Origin: an uncultured Gluconobacter sp.
GTDB lineage: Bacteria; Pseudomonadota; Alphaproteobacteria; Acetobacterales; Acetobacteraceae
Assembly (NCBI GenBank): GCA_937880175.1
Contig: CALFLO010000036.1
Coordinates: forward strand, 1-27,283
Reading direction: 5' to 3'
Length of the DNA: 27,283 nt
Of this stretch, positions 7,548 through 16,320 are shown piece after piece. A model generated the notes under the pieces. That model saw only the letters and a program-made list of their open reading frames with translations. It was not told the origin of the DNA and did no database searches. The position numbers and the translations under genes were made by a program. Every line of letters starts with the position of its first letter. The stretch's first letter is position 1.

Positions 7548-8091
7548 CTCATAGCCAGAACATGACGGTTGCTTTGAGGCAGATGGCGGGGAAAAAGGTG
7601 GTCGGGCATCTGTCGTAGCCTGTTGCCATTCGACACCAGCCCTTAAGTCTTCTGGGAATTATCTCGATATGGTTTTGTCGTCTGTATTTCTCCCTGTCGT
7701 ATTTGATAGGTCTCTCGTGGGATCTTCGTCCTGGAATGCTGGTCTCTATTTCTTTCTCTTCCAGGGCACTGTCATAATCACTGATCTGTCCCACAGTCAT
7801 GAAAAAGCTCAGTGGTCGTCCGTTTTGATCGGTGACCGCATGCAGCCTCGTGTTCATGCAGCCTTTTGTCTGTCCGATTAGTCGCCCTGGATCCCTTTCT
7901 TAGCCACAGGTTCGAAGCCGTGCGGTGCGGCTTGCGATACGTCTCATCAATCATAATCGTCTGGGGCTCAGCCTTCGCGGCAGACAGCCCATCCATCCTC
8001 CGCATGAAAATGCCCATGTTGCCCCAACACTTTCAGCGGTTGTAGAGCCTCTTGTGCGGACCGTACTCTCGGGCGTATTACGCATAGGCTT
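7548..8091 (-). pseudogene. decayed IS5-family transposase
   Basis: On the minus strand, translation from about 8091 gives REYGPHKRLYNR, a stop, then MGIFMRRMDGLSAAKAEPQT and IMIDETYRKPHRTASNLWLR. A frameshift near 7860 moves to MNTRLHAVTDQNGRPLSFFM and TVGQISDY. After a deletion of about 35 residues the frame resumes at IPGRRSHERPIKYDREKYRR, RNA-like IEIIPRRLKGWCRMATGYDR and finally FPAICLKATVMFWL. This is the standard order of an IS5-family transposase with the N-terminus, the central DRGYD catalytic segment and the reading frame all damaged. Only the right end (near 7548) is preserved. It separates the lyxose-type locus from the amino-sugar locus. Confidence 0.85.
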
Positions 8092-8129
8092 ACTGGATTG
8101 GTAGTACTATGAATTAACAGGCTTCGAGC

Positions 8130-9224
8130 TTAATAGGGTTCCTTGGAATACTCGCGAACCAGCCGCCCTCCTGTAATGAATTTGGGGCATCCGGTAATGG
8201 TCGGAGCCGAGATTGGTAATTTTCGTAAGGCCCTTACTGCCAGAAAGCCAAAACATTCTGCTTCCAGGTTGTCGCCATTCCAGCCCAGTTTTTCAACGGG
8301 GAAGACTGGTGCAGGTAAAGCGTGTTTTAGGTGTTCCATGAGGACCGGGTTATGGCGACCGCCGCCACAGACATACCAAGCTGCTGGATTACATGGCAGG
8401 GGTGTGCGTCGAATGGCTTCTACCGTAAATGCGACCAGCGTTGCCGCTCCGTCCTCTGGTGACAATGTCTTTATGGCATTCATGGCGCGATGGAAGGTCA
8501 GACGGTCCAGAGATTTTGGTGCCGGGCGGGCAAAATACGGATCGGCCAGCAGGGGCTCGAGAATATCTTCGTGAATTGTTCCTGAGCGTGCCAGTGCGCC
8601 GTCCAGATCACAGGCGGTGCCTGTGTGAAGAAAGGCCCAGTCATCCAGAAGGGCGTTTCCGGGACCGGTATCGCAGGCATGGATGCCTCCGTTCGTATCC
8701 ACCAGAGTCACATTCGCTACTCCTCCGATATTCAGGATGGCAACGGGTCCTTCGTGTTCATGAAGGAGGGCGGCATGATACCATGGCGCCAGAGGAGCTC
8801 CTTCTCCGCCGGCGGCTACGTCCGCGCTGCGAAAGTCATGGATAACTGGAAGGCAGGTTTCACGGGACAGCAATGCGGCGTCACCAATCTGCCAGGTCAG
8901 GCGTCGTTCCGGTGCGTGCAGAATTGTCTGTCCATGAAAACCGATCAGATCGACAGTGTCTGTCTCGCGCTGCAGAAGTTCCACGGCTTCGATGTGGCGC
9001 TGGGTGATGGCCCGCTCGACAGCACGCAGTTCCGGATCTTCCGGACTGATCGTTGCGGCACGGGACAGCAGGTCACGGGCTCGGGCCCGTAGTTCGGGAG
9101 AATATTCTAGACTCAGACCCGGACCATGCGAGACGATTTTCTCGCCATCCGTGCGGACAAGGGCAGCGTCCACGCCATCCAGTGATGTGCCACTCATCAG
9201 CCCTATTGCGCTCAGACATTCCAT
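8130..9224 (-). CDS. anmK: anhydro-N-acetylmuramic acid kinase
   Basis: The enzyme (364 aa, usual AnmK length) opens the 1,6-anhydro ring of anhMurNAc and phosphorylates it with ATP to MurNAc 6-phosphate in the cytoplasm. Family motifs are all present: GLMSGTSLDGVDAAL (8-22), GFHGQTILHAP (95-105), DFRSADVAAGGEGAPLAPW (130-148), NIGGVANVT (165-173), DTGPGNALLDDW (185-196, with the catalytic Asp region) and the C-terminal CGGGRHNPVLM. Its ATG overlaps the stop of the GntR regulator gene by one base, so it is translationally coupled and is the last gene of the permease, murQ and gntR operon. MurQ, encoded two genes upstream, takes its product. Confidence 0.96.
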   Translation of the reverse strand: MECLSAIGLMSGTSLDGVDAALVRTDGEKIVSHGPGLSLEYSPELRARARDLLSRAATISPEDPELRAVERAITQRHIEAVELLQRETDTVDLIGFHGQTILHAPERRLTWQIGDAALLSRETCLPVIHDFRSADVAAGGEGAPLAPWYHAALLHEHEGPVAILNIGGVANVTLVDTNGGIHACDTGPGNALLDDWAFLHTGTACDLDGALARSGTIHEDILEPLLADPYFARPAPKSLDRLTFHRAMNAIKTLSPEDGAATLVAFTVEAIRRTPLPCNPAAWYVCGGGRHNPVLMEHLKHALPAPVFPVEKLGWNGDNLEAECFGFLAVRALRKLPISAPTITGCPKFITGGRLVREYSKEPY

Positions 9225-9988
9225 CAGTCGTGCTCCTCGGACGTCTGCAATTCCACGACGAAATCATAGAGATCGGCGCGATAGCAGGAAAATGTGACTT
9301 CAAGGACGCGCCCGTCCGGAAGGAAAGAACGTCGTTCAATTTCAAGAATGGCCGTGGGGTGGCTGATATGGAGCAGTTCCGCTTCTTGGAACGTGGCCAT
9401 TCGCGCCCGGATCCGCTGAAGCGCCCGGACAGGCAGCAGTCCGTGCGCTTTCAGGGCTGCGTAAAATGATTCTCCGACCAGCTCAGGAGATGCCAGATCC
9501 CGACGCGAGATGACGGCTGTCTCAATGGCCATAGGCTCACCGTCTGCGGTCCGGATCCGTTTCAGACGCAGGACAGGTGCCGCCGGAGCAATGCCCAGTG
9601 CCATGGCTTCGTCCGGGCTGGCGCCTGCGGCGCGCTTGTCCAGCCAGATTGATGCCGGTTCATAGCCTCGGGCCCGCATGTCGTCGGAAAATCCCATCAG
9701 GACCGAGAGTGGCTGCTGGATCCTGCGTGAGACGAATGTTCCTGCACCGGGGCGCTGTGTTAACAGCCCGGCCGTCACCAGCTGTTCCAGTGACTTGCGG
9801 ACTGTCACACGGGAGACGCCTGTCAGTTCGGCGAGTTCGCGCTCTGGCGGGACAGCGTCGCCGCCGCGCAGGACGCCACTGTTGATCAGCTCGCGCAGAC
9901 GTTCCGCCAGTTGCAAATACAGGGGCTTGCGGTCAGTCTGATCGGGAGTCAGGGCGCCAAAGATGTCTTCCGTGTGTTTCACGTCCAT
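9224..9988 (-). CDS. GntR-family regulator with UTRA domain (HutC subfamily)
   Basis: The product (254 aa) has a winged HTH at about residues 20-90 (KPLYLQLAERLRELINSGVL, PPERELAELTGVSRVTVRKS) and the GAGTFV junction. A UTRA ligand-binding domain follows from about 95 to 245, with HutC-type features (MGFSDDMRARGYEP, LRLKRIRTADGEPMAIE, VTFSCYRADLYDFVVEL). UTRA regulators of amino-sugar genes (NagR/YvoA, DasR) bind phosphorylated amino sugars. By analogy this one probably senses an intermediate such as GlcNAc 6-phosphate or GlcN 6-phosphate and represses the locus. It lies 6 bp after murQ and overlaps anmK. Note that it is not the RpiR-type MurR used by E. coli for murQ. Confidence 0.9.
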   Translation of the reverse strand: MDVKHTEDIFGALTPDQTDRKPLYLQLAERLRELINSGVLRGGDAVPPERELAELTGVSRVTVRKSLEQLVTAGLLTQRPGAGTFVSRRIQQPLSVLMGFSDDMRARGYEPASIWLDKRAAGASPDEAMALGIAPAAPVLRLKRIRTADGEPMAIETAVISRRDLASPELVGESFYAALKAHGLLPVRALQRIRARMATFQEAELLHISHPTAILEIERRSFLPDGRVLEVTFSCYRADLYDFVVELQTSEEHD

Positions 9989-9994
9989 AAAGCC

Positions 9995-10927
9995 TCAGCC
10001 CTGATCCGTTCGCGTTGCCATGACGGCGCGCAGGTCGCCTGCGTGCTGCGCCAGAGCGGTTTCTGCGTCTTCCGCCGTCAGTCCGGAGCGGATGAGTATG
10101 GCGCGTTTGACGTTCTGATGGCTGGCCAGCAGTGCGGCTTCGATTTCTGCAGGAGTGCCTCCCGCCAGATCATGCACCATGCGGGCCGCGCGCTTTCCGA
10201 GCTTGGCGTTGACGACCCGCATATCCACCATCTGTCCACGATAGCCGTGTCCGAGTTTGATCATCAGCGTCGTGGACAGCATGTTCAGAACCGCTTTTTG
10301 AGCTGTTCCTGCCTTGAGCCGCGTGGAGCCTGCAATGACTTCTGCACCGGTTACGATGGCAATTCCCAGTTCGGCTTCCCGGAGCAGACGCCCCTCCCGG
10401 TTGCAGCTGATTCCGACGGTCAGTGCGCCTGCTGTGCGTGCAGCGGCGATTGCGGCGCAGGTATAGGGTGTGGCGCCACTGGCCGCGATACCGAATACGA
10501 CATCGTTCGGACCGGGGTTGTGAGACAGGATTTCCTTGATTGCATTGTCTTCACGGTCCTCCGCACCTTCCACGGCTTCGAACAGGGCTGTCGTGCCTCC
10601 TGCCAGCATCAGGATGAGGCGTTCGGAAGGCCAGCCGAAAGTGGGTGTGAGTTCCACGCCGTCCTGAAGCCCCACCCGCCCGGATGTGCCGGCACCCACA
10701 TAAAACAGCCTTCCTCCGGCGCGCAGGCGCGGCAGTGCGGCGGTGACGACGTCGTTCATCTGGGGAACGGCTGCCCGGGCGATGGCTGTTGCCGTCATCT
10801 GTGCTTCTGCCAAGGCATCCAGAACCGAAGTCGCGGGCCACAGATCGATGTCCCCATAACGCGGGTCCTGCTGCTCGGTCCCGATCGGTGTTGTCGAAGG
10901 GGGCTGGGTTGTGTCCCTGGCGTTCAT
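9995..10927 (-). CDS. murQ: N-acetylmuramic acid 6-phosphate etherase
   Basis: MurQ cleaves the D-lactyl ether of MurNAc 6-phosphate, giving GlcNAc 6-phosphate and D-lactate. The 310-aa product is a sugar isomerase (SIS) domain protein. It has RYGDIDLWP near the N-terminus, FYVGAGTSGRVGLQDGVELT (75-94, with the glutamate E92 aligned to the catalytic E83 of E. coli MurQ), PTFGWP, and VEGAEDRED. IAASGATPYT and MLSTTLMIKLGHGYRGQMVD follow. I chose the ATG at 10927, with GAGG 5-8 nt upstream. A TTG at 10936 would keep the frame open but sits directly against AGGA, which leaves no room for a ribosome site. It follows the symporter stop by 5 bp and precedes gntR by 6 bp, a tight operon. Confidence 0.95.
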   Translation of the reverse strand: MNARDTTQPPSTTPIGTEQQDPRYGDIDLWPATSVLDALAEAQMTATAIARAAVPQMNDVVTAALPRLRAGGRLFYVGAGTSGRVGLQDGVELTPTFGWPSERLILMLAGGTTALFEAVEGAEDREDNAIKEILSHNPGPNDVVFGIAASGATPYTCAAIAAARTAGALTVGISCNREGRLLREAELGIAIVTGAEVIAGSTRLKAGTAQKAVLNMLSTTLMIKLGHGYRGQMVDMRVVNAKLGKRAARMVHDLAGGTPAEIEAALLASHQNVKRAILIRSGLTAEDAETALAQHAGDLRAVMATRTDQG

Positions 10928-10932
10928 TGGCC

Positions 10933-12456
10933 TCAATCCTTTCGGGTGTCATGAGCCGACTGGACGTACTCTCGGGACGCCCCAGTCAAAAGCATGGAAA
11001 AACGAGCGGTGATCAGCATTCCGGCGATGCCGAGCGGGACGAGCCAGGGAAAAGCCACATGATAGCCCGCATATTGCAGAAACTTCATGATCGCTGCCAT
11101 GCCCGCCAGTGAGACCAGAAAGCCCGTCAGGGCATCCCGCGTACGGGCGGCAGGATAAAGCATGCCGAAGAGAAAGGCCCCGAGGGTCGGGCCGTAGGAC
11201 CATCCGGCAATTGTCAGGCCCAGAATAACCGCGGACTGTTCGCCCTGTGTGAACCAGAGTGCGACCAGAACCAGCGCGATACTCCACAACACCGTCACGA
11301 AACGGGGAGCGAGCAGGGGGCTCTCCCGGAATCCGCAGAAGCGTCCCCATTGCCTCAGAAAGCGCTCTGGAGAAGGACCGAAATCTGTCAGGGACGCACT
11401 CGCCATGGCGTTGAGAGTGGAAGACAGGGAGCCCATCGTGGCGCTGAGAACGCCTGCCAGCAGCAGGCCGCCAAGCCCGGCTGGCAGGCCTGAGACGATG
11501 TAGCTCGGGAACAGTTCGTCGGGGGAGTGCAGCCCCATCGTGGCCAGCGAGACGCCTTGATGTGCGATCCAGAGCTGTACGCCGACGAGGGAGAGCAACC
11601 CGAACAGAAACGCCACCACAAATGCACTCCCTACCAGTGCGTAGCGGGCATCGCGGATGTTTCTGGCCGCCAGCAGGCGCTGTACCATGAGCTGGTCTGA
11701 CCCATGGGAGGCAACTGAGAGAATGGCCCCCCCGATCAGGGCCGCGAGGGGCGTAAAGGGATCGGAAAGCAGGGTTCGGACATGCAGGGCATGGAATGGG
11801 GACATTTTTCCGGCAGCCCAGGCCAGTTTCCAGCCATTTGGCGGAAGATCGTGCATCAGCAGAAAGGCGCAGGCTGCGGCACCAAACAGATAAATGCAGA
11901 GTTGTATGGTGTCAGACCAGACAACAGCCCGCAGGCCACCCAGCACCGTATAGGCCAGCGTGAAGGCCATGATGAGGCCCAGAACAGCCATATGGTTTAT
12001 GGACATGCCATTGTGTTCCAGCATCCATGTCAGGGGCAGCAGTCCGGCGGATAGGCGGACCCCTTCGGCCAGAAGCCGCGTGACAAGGAAGGCGCCGGAT
12101 GCTGCGGATTGCAGCCCCGGGCCAAAACGCTCACCCAGATACTGGTAGGCACTCTTGATCTGACCCTGTGCGTAAAGCGGCAGAAACCAGATCGCCACGA
12201 TCAGCCGACCGATCAGATATCCTCCCGCAAGGCCGAGAAAGACCATGCCCGTCGTATAGCCAATGCCAGGAATGCTGATGAATGTCAGGGTTGAGGTTTC
12301 TGTCGCCACGAGCGAAAGGCAGATCGCCCACCAGGGGAGGTCATGCGATGCGGAAAGGAAATCTCCAGATGTTTTTCCGCGCCGCGATACAATGATCGCC
12401 ACGAGGGGGAGCAACAGAAAATATGCGCAGATTACGGCTATGTCGGCAAAGCGCAT
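10933..12456 (-). CDS. sodium:solute symporter family permease (SSS)
   Basis: The product (507 aa) is a polytopic inner-membrane protein with about 13 hydrophobic segments. SSS-family signatures include SLVATETSTLTFISIPGIGYTTGM near residue 50-70, GRLIVAIWFLP, and GLGGLLLAGVLSATMGSLSSTLNAMAS, which corresponds to the Na2-site helix of this family. The longer open frame extends to 12702, but its extra 82 residues are unlike any SSS N-terminus. The ATG at 12456 has AAGGGG about 8 nt upstream and starts directly at TM1 (MRFADIAVICAYFLLLP). It is the first gene of the operon with murQ, gntR and anmK. The likely cargo is therefore anhMurNAc or another peptidoglycan sugar, an inference from context since SSS substrates vary widely. 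Confidence 0.88.
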   Translation of the reverse strand: MRFADIAVICAYFLLLPLVAIIVSRRGKTSGDFLSASHDLPWWAICLSLVATETSTLTFISIPGIGYTTGMVFLGLAGGYLIGRLIVAIWFLPLYAQGQIKSAYQYLGERFGPGLQSAASGAFLVTRLLAEGVRLSAGLLPLTWMLEHNGMSINHMAVLGLIMAFTLAYTVLGGLRAVVWSDTIQLCIYLFGAAACAFLLMHDLPPNGWKLAWAAGKMSPFHALHVRTLLSDPFTPLAALIGGAILSVASHGSDQLMVQRLLAARNIRDARYALVGSAFVVAFLFGLLSLVGVQLWIAHQGVSLATMGLHSPDELFPSYIVSGLPAGLGGLLLAGVLSATMGSLSSTLNAMASASLTDFGPSPERFLRQWGRFCGFRESPLLAPRFVTVLWSIALVLVALWFTQGEQSAVILGLTIAGWSYGPTLGAFLFGMLYPAARTRDALTGFLVSLAGMAAIMKFLQYAGYHVAFPWLVPLGIAGMLITARFSMLLTGASREYVQSAHDTRKD

Positions 12457-12768
12457 GAAGCATGTCCCCTTATTCATTTCGATATAAGAGAAATATAATA
12501 CCAGATCAATACCAAGGCTTATGCTCGGGCTTGGGAAAAATTTGCTCACCCCCAGTATGGGCCACAATTCCACGCAAAAAGCGGGTTGGAAGGCGTAGCC
12601 GAAAAACCCGCAGTTACGGATTTTACGATTCGTTTCCGAAATAGGTTGAATGAGGTTTATTTTCGGTATTAGATTGGACTTAACGATGGTGTCTTCCGGC
12701 ACGTCACATGAACAACGGGACCTTCCTCTGGGTGGAGTTTTTCAGGGAGAGGTCAGGGAGAAGCGGCA
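12457..12768. promoter_or_regulatory. 312-bp divergent control region of the amino-sugar locus
   Basis: This is the only sizeable gap in the amino-sugar locus and must hold the promoters of both arms. Close to the permease start is the tandem repeat ATACCA-N5-ATACCA (12498-12514, 11-bp period). On the minus strand it reads TGGTAT twice, one helical turn apart, next to an AT-rich stretch that could be a -10 region. On the other side, GGTATTAGATTGG (12665-12677) resembles the minus-strand GGTATTGATCTGG of the first site. These are candidate half-sites for the GntR/UTRA repressor, on sequence pattern alone. A strong ribosome site, AGGGAG, precedes the receptor ATG at 12769. Confidence 0.4.
12576..12611 (-). 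terminator. hairpin plus T-run in the permease leader (possible attenuator)
   Basis: On the minus strand, GCGGGTT pairs with AACCCGC (12605-12611 with 12581-12587), around an inner GGC-TAC-GCC stem. TTTTT follows immediately (12576-12580). This is a Rho-independent terminator pointing towards the permease gene, about 120 bp before its start. There is no minus-strand gene upstream to terminate, because the next gene is the divergent receptor. It may be an attenuator in the permease leader or a relic of a lost gene. Confidence 0.45.
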
Positions 12769-15153
12769 ATGCAGAATATCAGTAGGTCTTTCCTTGTTTC
12801 TGTCTCGTTGATTGCAATTGCCGCAACGTCCGCCAGTGCTGCCAGTCCGCAGGCGCGAAAGGCACTTCCTTCGAAGCAGCAGAAGCAGCCGAGGCATGAC
12901 AAGGCAGCGGCGGCTGTTCATTCCGATCCTGAGCGGATTACCGTCCACTCGGATCTGCAGAGTGCGACAGGCGTGACGGGTGCGACACCAGGTGGCGGCC
13001 TGATGCCTCCCCAGACGGCGCCAAAATCCCGCAGTGGCCTGACGCGCGATTATATTGCGAAACAGAGCCCGACCAGCAATCCCACCACCATGATTGCCAG
13101 TCTTCCGGGGGTGGTAACGGGTAGTGGTGATCCGCTTGGAACCAGTGACCAGCAGGTCAGCCTGTCCGTTCGTGGACTGAACCAGTTTGAACTGGGCTAC
13201 ACCTATGAAGGTATTCCTGCGGCAGATCCGCTCAATTTCTTCATTTTCACGGGTACGACCGCTGATAATGAAAATATCCAGAGTCTCTCGCTCTCGCAGG
13301 GCTCAGCCGATATTTCAGCGCCGCTTTATAACGCTGTAGGTGGGCAGTTAAGCGAGACCCTTCGCGATCCGTCCCACAAGGCTGGCGGTCTTCTGAACCT
13401 TGCCTACGGGTCCTATGCGCTCAACCGGGAATTCGCCCGTATCGACAGTGGAGACATTGGTCACAGCGGCATCCGCAGCTTCGTGTCCTTTTCATACGAA
13501 GGCGCGGATAACTGGCGCGGGTCGGGCCGGAGCACACGATATCATGTGGATGGCAAGGCCCTGAAGGAATGGGGACAGGGCAACCGGGCCTCCTTCATTC
13601 TCTCCTACAACAGCCCGACGGGATATTATCTCAAGACCCCTTCGATGGCGCAGTGGAATGCCTCGGGAACGAAGGCCAATTATGCCGCAAGCTTCAAAAG
13701 CGGCGGGGCTTCCTATTATAAATTCCAGGAAAACCAGCGCAATTCGCTTATTCTGGGTGCGCCTGTTCATCTGCGCCTCAGCCAGTCCCTGACAGCCGAC
13801 ATCACCCCCTATTATGATTATTTCTGGGGTTATGGAGATGGCGGAACCACGCTCCCGACAGGCTCCAGCTATGTTGGGAACCAGTATACCGGCCCGCTTC
13901 AGGTGTCCCAGAGCGGGGCATCCATCATCGGGGCGGCGATTGATACGTTTACTGAGCGGAACTCGGGCCTGAACAGCGCCATCAACTGGAAGACGAAGCA
14001 TAATACGCTGTCATTCGGCTACTGGTATTCCTACTATACCCAGCAGGAACATTCCTATTATGCCGAGGCCGACGGGGCAGGGAACATTTCTTCCATGACG
14101 GGTCGTTATCCCATCATGACACAGGCTGGTATTCCGCTTTCCCGCTACAACATCAATTTCGTCCAGCAGACAAACGCCCTTTTCATTAACGATACTTTCA
14201 AGGCGCTGAATGACCGTCTGACCATCGAGGCGGGCTTCAAGGAAGCCATGGTCTCGCGCATGTCGACCCAGCTGATCCCGGGGGCCAACTATAAGTCGAC
14301 CGTCAATTATGCGGAGCCGCTCCCGCAGTTCGCCGCGAGTTACCGTATTACGCCCCACGACCAGATCTACATCAACGGATCGACAGGCTTCAGGGCGCCG
14401 TCTTCAATTCTGACGATGGCGGACTATTTCAGCACCACCACGGGAAAAATTGCGCATAGCCGCGCCAGCAATCTTTCTCCTGAATATTCGATTGGTGAAG
14501 AAATCGGATATCGCCATACCGGTCTGGTCAACATTTCGGCTGCGCTGTTCAACTACAATCTGACCAACCGTCAGCTCAGTTCGACCGTCTATCTTAACGG
14601 TGTGGCGACAACGGCATCCATCAACGCAGGCGGTCAGACATCACGGGGAGCGGAACTGGAACTTGGCCTTCGTCCCTGGCATCATTTCAGTCCCTATCTG
14701 TCCGGCCAGTATCTGCATGCCACGATCGACAACAATCTGGCATCCGGGGGCGATCTGCTGCCGACAAAAGGCAAGACGGCCGTCAATACTCCGACCTTCA
14801 GCGGAGCTATCGGACTGGCCTATGACAACGGTTCGATTTTTGGAAACTTCAATCTGAATTATGTGGGCTCGCAATACGCGACCTTCATGAATGACCAGAA
14901 GATTCCGTCCTATTTTACGGGAAATGTGACGCTGGGCTATCGCATGAAAAATTACCGGTTCGTGAAGCATCCGCAGATCCAGCTGAATCTCATCAATCTC
15001 GGCAACAGCGGGTATCTGTCCGGGGCATCGAGCCTCGTGGGAAACGCCAAGGCGACCAAGGGTGTCTATGGGACGAATATTGCTGCCCAGACGCCACTTT
15101 ATTACGTCGGTGGCGGTTTTGCGGGCGTGGTCTCTGTGACGGCCGGTTTCTGA
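12769..15153 (+). CDS. TonB-dependent outer-membrane receptor (amino-sugar locus)
   Basis: The product (794 aa) has a signal peptide (ISRSFLVSVSLIAIAATSASA, cleavage near residue 25). A basic, glutamine-rich linker follows, then ERITVHS (candidate TonB box region about 55-61), and a plug domain (about 85-210: SNPTTMIASLPGVVTGSGDP, QVSLSVRGLNQFELGYTYEG). The 22-strand barrel is rich in aromatic strands, includes GFRAPSS, and ends in VTAGF with the terminal Phe of outer-membrane barrels. The ATG is preceded by AGGGAG. It is the first gene of the receptor, nagA and nagB arm, 57 bp before nagA. Such receptors import ligands too large for porins, here probably an amino-sugar oligosaccharide or muropeptide fragment. 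A siderophore cannot be ruled out by sequence alone. Confidence 0.88.
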   Translation: MQNISRSFLVSVSLIAIAATSASAASPQARKALPSKQQKQPRHDKAAAAVHSDPERITVHSDLQSATGVTGATPGGGLMPPQTAPKSRSGLTRDYIAKQSPTSNPTTMIASLPGVVTGSGDPLGTSDQQVSLSVRGLNQFELGYTYEGIPAADPLNFFIFTGTTADNENIQSLSLSQGSADISAPLYNAVGGQLSETLRDPSHKAGGLLNLAYGSYALNREFARIDSGDIGHSGIRSFVSFSYEGADNWRGSGRSTRYHVDGKALKEWGQGNRASFILSYNSPTGYYLKTPSMAQWNASGTKANYAASFKSGGASYYKFQENQRNSLILGAPVHLRLSQSLTADITPYYDYFWGYGDGGTTLPTGSSYVGNQYTGPLQVSQSGASIIGAAIDTFTERNSGLNSAINWKTKHNTLSFGYWYSYYTQQEHSYYAEADGAGNISSMTGRYPIMTQAGIPLSRYNINFVQQTNALFINDTFKALNDRLTIEAGFKEAMVSRMSTQLIPGANYKSTVNYAEPLPQFAASYRITPHDQIYINGSTGFRAPSSILTMADYFSTTTGKIAHSRASNLSPEYSIGEEIGYRHTGLVNISAALFNYNLTNRQLSSTVYLNGVATTASINAGGQTSRGAELELGLRPWHHFSPYLSGQYLHATIDNNLASGGDLLPTKGKTAVNTPTFSGAIGLAYDNGSIFGNFNLNYVGSQYATFMNDQKIPSYFTGNVTLGYRMKNYRFVKHPQIQLNLINLGNSGYLSGASSLVGNAKATKGVYGTNIAAQTPLYYVGGGFAGVVSVTAGF

Positions 15154-15210
15154 GTGTGAGTGTGTCCGGAGGTCGGGACCGGAACTCACTAGCGTTCTGG
15201 ATCGGGGGCA

Positions 15211-16320
15211 ATGATGGTGCATCTTGATGGGCGGCTTGTCTTGCGCGACCGCATCGTGTCCGCGCGGGTCAGCTTTGACAGTCACATCCGCGATATTACG
15301 CCTCTGCCCGGAACTGTGGACCGTTACATCCTGCCCGGCTTTATCGACGGGCACGTCCATGGCGGCGGGGGAGCCGACACGATGGATGGTGTCGCTGCCA
15401 TCGAGACGCTCTCCCGGTTCCATCTCCGGCATGGAACGACAACGATCCTGCCCACCACGATTACGGCACCCTGGGCGGAGGTCATGGATGCCCTGCGTGC
15501 CGTGGCGGCGGTCCATGACAGGGGTGTTGAGAGCGGACCCCGCATCCATGGGGCGCATCTGGAGGGGCCTTTTGTCAGCCCGCACAAGCTGGGCGCCCAG
15601 CCACCGTTCAATATCGAGCCGACACCTGCGCGGGTAGCCGAAGCCATAAGCCCCGGCTGTGTCCGCGTTGTGACGATCGCACCCGAGCTTGAGCACGCTT
15701 CCGCAGCTATGCAGACTTTCGCCCGTGCGGGCGTCAGGGTCAGCCTCGGCCACACCACGACGGATCATGAGGGGGCTGAACGGGCCATCTGTCTGGTCTG
15801 CGCCACTGGGGGCACAGTGGGCGCGACGCATCTGTTCAATGCCATGTCTCCCGTCGAAGGGCGCCGTCCGGGGCCTGTCACCGCGCTGATGTGCAGTGAT
15901 GTGGCGTATGGAGAAATGATTTTCGACACCCATCATGTCCATCCCGCCAGCTTCCGGCTGGCAGAACGGGTGATGGGAAACCGGCTACTGTTCGTAACGG
16001 ATGCCATGCGCGGCACGGGGGAACCCGACGGCCCCAGCGCACTGGGCGGGCAGGACGTGGTGATCCGTGAGGGTGTGGTCCGTCTGCCTGACGGGACCCT
16101 GGCTGGGAGTGTGCTGACGCTGGATCAGGCGTTGCGCAATGCAGTGGATGCAGGAATGTCACTCCCAAAAGCCGCGCGTCTGGTAAGCACCAATGCAGCG
16201 GCCTATCTCGGCCTGCATGACCGGGGCGTTATCGCGACAGGTTTGCTGGCGGATTTCACGGTTCTGGACGACAGGCTTCAGGTGAGCGAAGTCTGGGTGA
16301 ACGGGGAGCGCCGGGCATGA
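15211..16320 (+). CDS. nagA: N-acetylglucosamine-6-phosphate deacetylase
   Basis: NagA removes acetate from GlcNAc 6-phosphate to give GlcN 6-phosphate. The 369-aa product is an amidohydrolase-superfamily TIM barrel. It shows PGFIDGHVHGGGG (42-54, metal-site H48 and H50), HLEGPF (116-121, metal-ligand E118) and KLGAQP. It also has SLGHTTTD (H181), GATHLFNAMSP (H207) and FVTDAMRGTG (catalytic D264). The start is ATG-ATG after a GGGGG sequence; either could be used. The gene lies 57 bp after the receptor, and its stop overlaps the nagB ATG. Its substrate can come from MurQ (encoded across the divergent region), which makes the locus self-consistent without a GlcNAc kinase. Confidence 0.95.
   Translation: MMVHLDGRLVLRDRIVSARVSFDSHIRDITPLPGTVDRYILPGFIDGHVHGGGGADTMDGVAAIETLSRFHLRHGTTTILPTTITAPWAEVMDALRAVAAVHDRGVESGPRIHGAHLEGPFVSPHKLGAQPPFNIEPTPARVAEAISPGCVRVVTIAPELEHASAAMQTFARAGVRVSLGHTTTDHEGAERAICLVCATGGTVGATHLFNAMSPVEGRRPGPVTALMCSDVAYGEMIFDTHHVHPASFRLAERVMGNRLLFVTDAMRGTGEPDGPSALGGQDVVIREGVVRLPDGTLAGSVLTLDQALRNAVDAGMSLPKAARLVSTNAAAYLGLHDRGVIATGLLADFTVLDDRLQVSEVWVNGERRA

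Noticed and set aside
1..8091. Composite transposon bounded by the IS5 copies at 1-55 and 7548-8091
   Set aside because: The two copies share about 25 bp of identical end sequence in inverted orientation, but the right copy is badly decayed with no intact left end, and the IS ends diverge after the stop codon. The intervening genes look like an old resident locus.
10928..10936. TTG start for murQ at 10936
   Set aside because: It would overlap the permease stop and lacks ribosome-site spacing. The ATG at 10927 is better placed.
9911..10954. Plus-strand reading frame (347 codons) opposite murQ and the start of gntR
   Set aside because: It is antisense to an unambiguous MurQ. The translation is rich in Cys, Gln and His without any motif, a typical GC-rich shadow.
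12457..12702. N-terminal extension of the sodium:solute symporter to 12702
   Set aside because: The extra 82 residues do not resemble the family and lie across the promoter region. The ATG at 12456 has a good ribosome site and begins TM1.
14641..15942. Long minus-strand reading frame (433 codons) opposite the TonB receptor and nagA
   Set aside because: It covers two well-recognised genes on the other strand, has a composition rich in His, Arg and Met expected of an antisense frame, and shows no domain or ribosome site.
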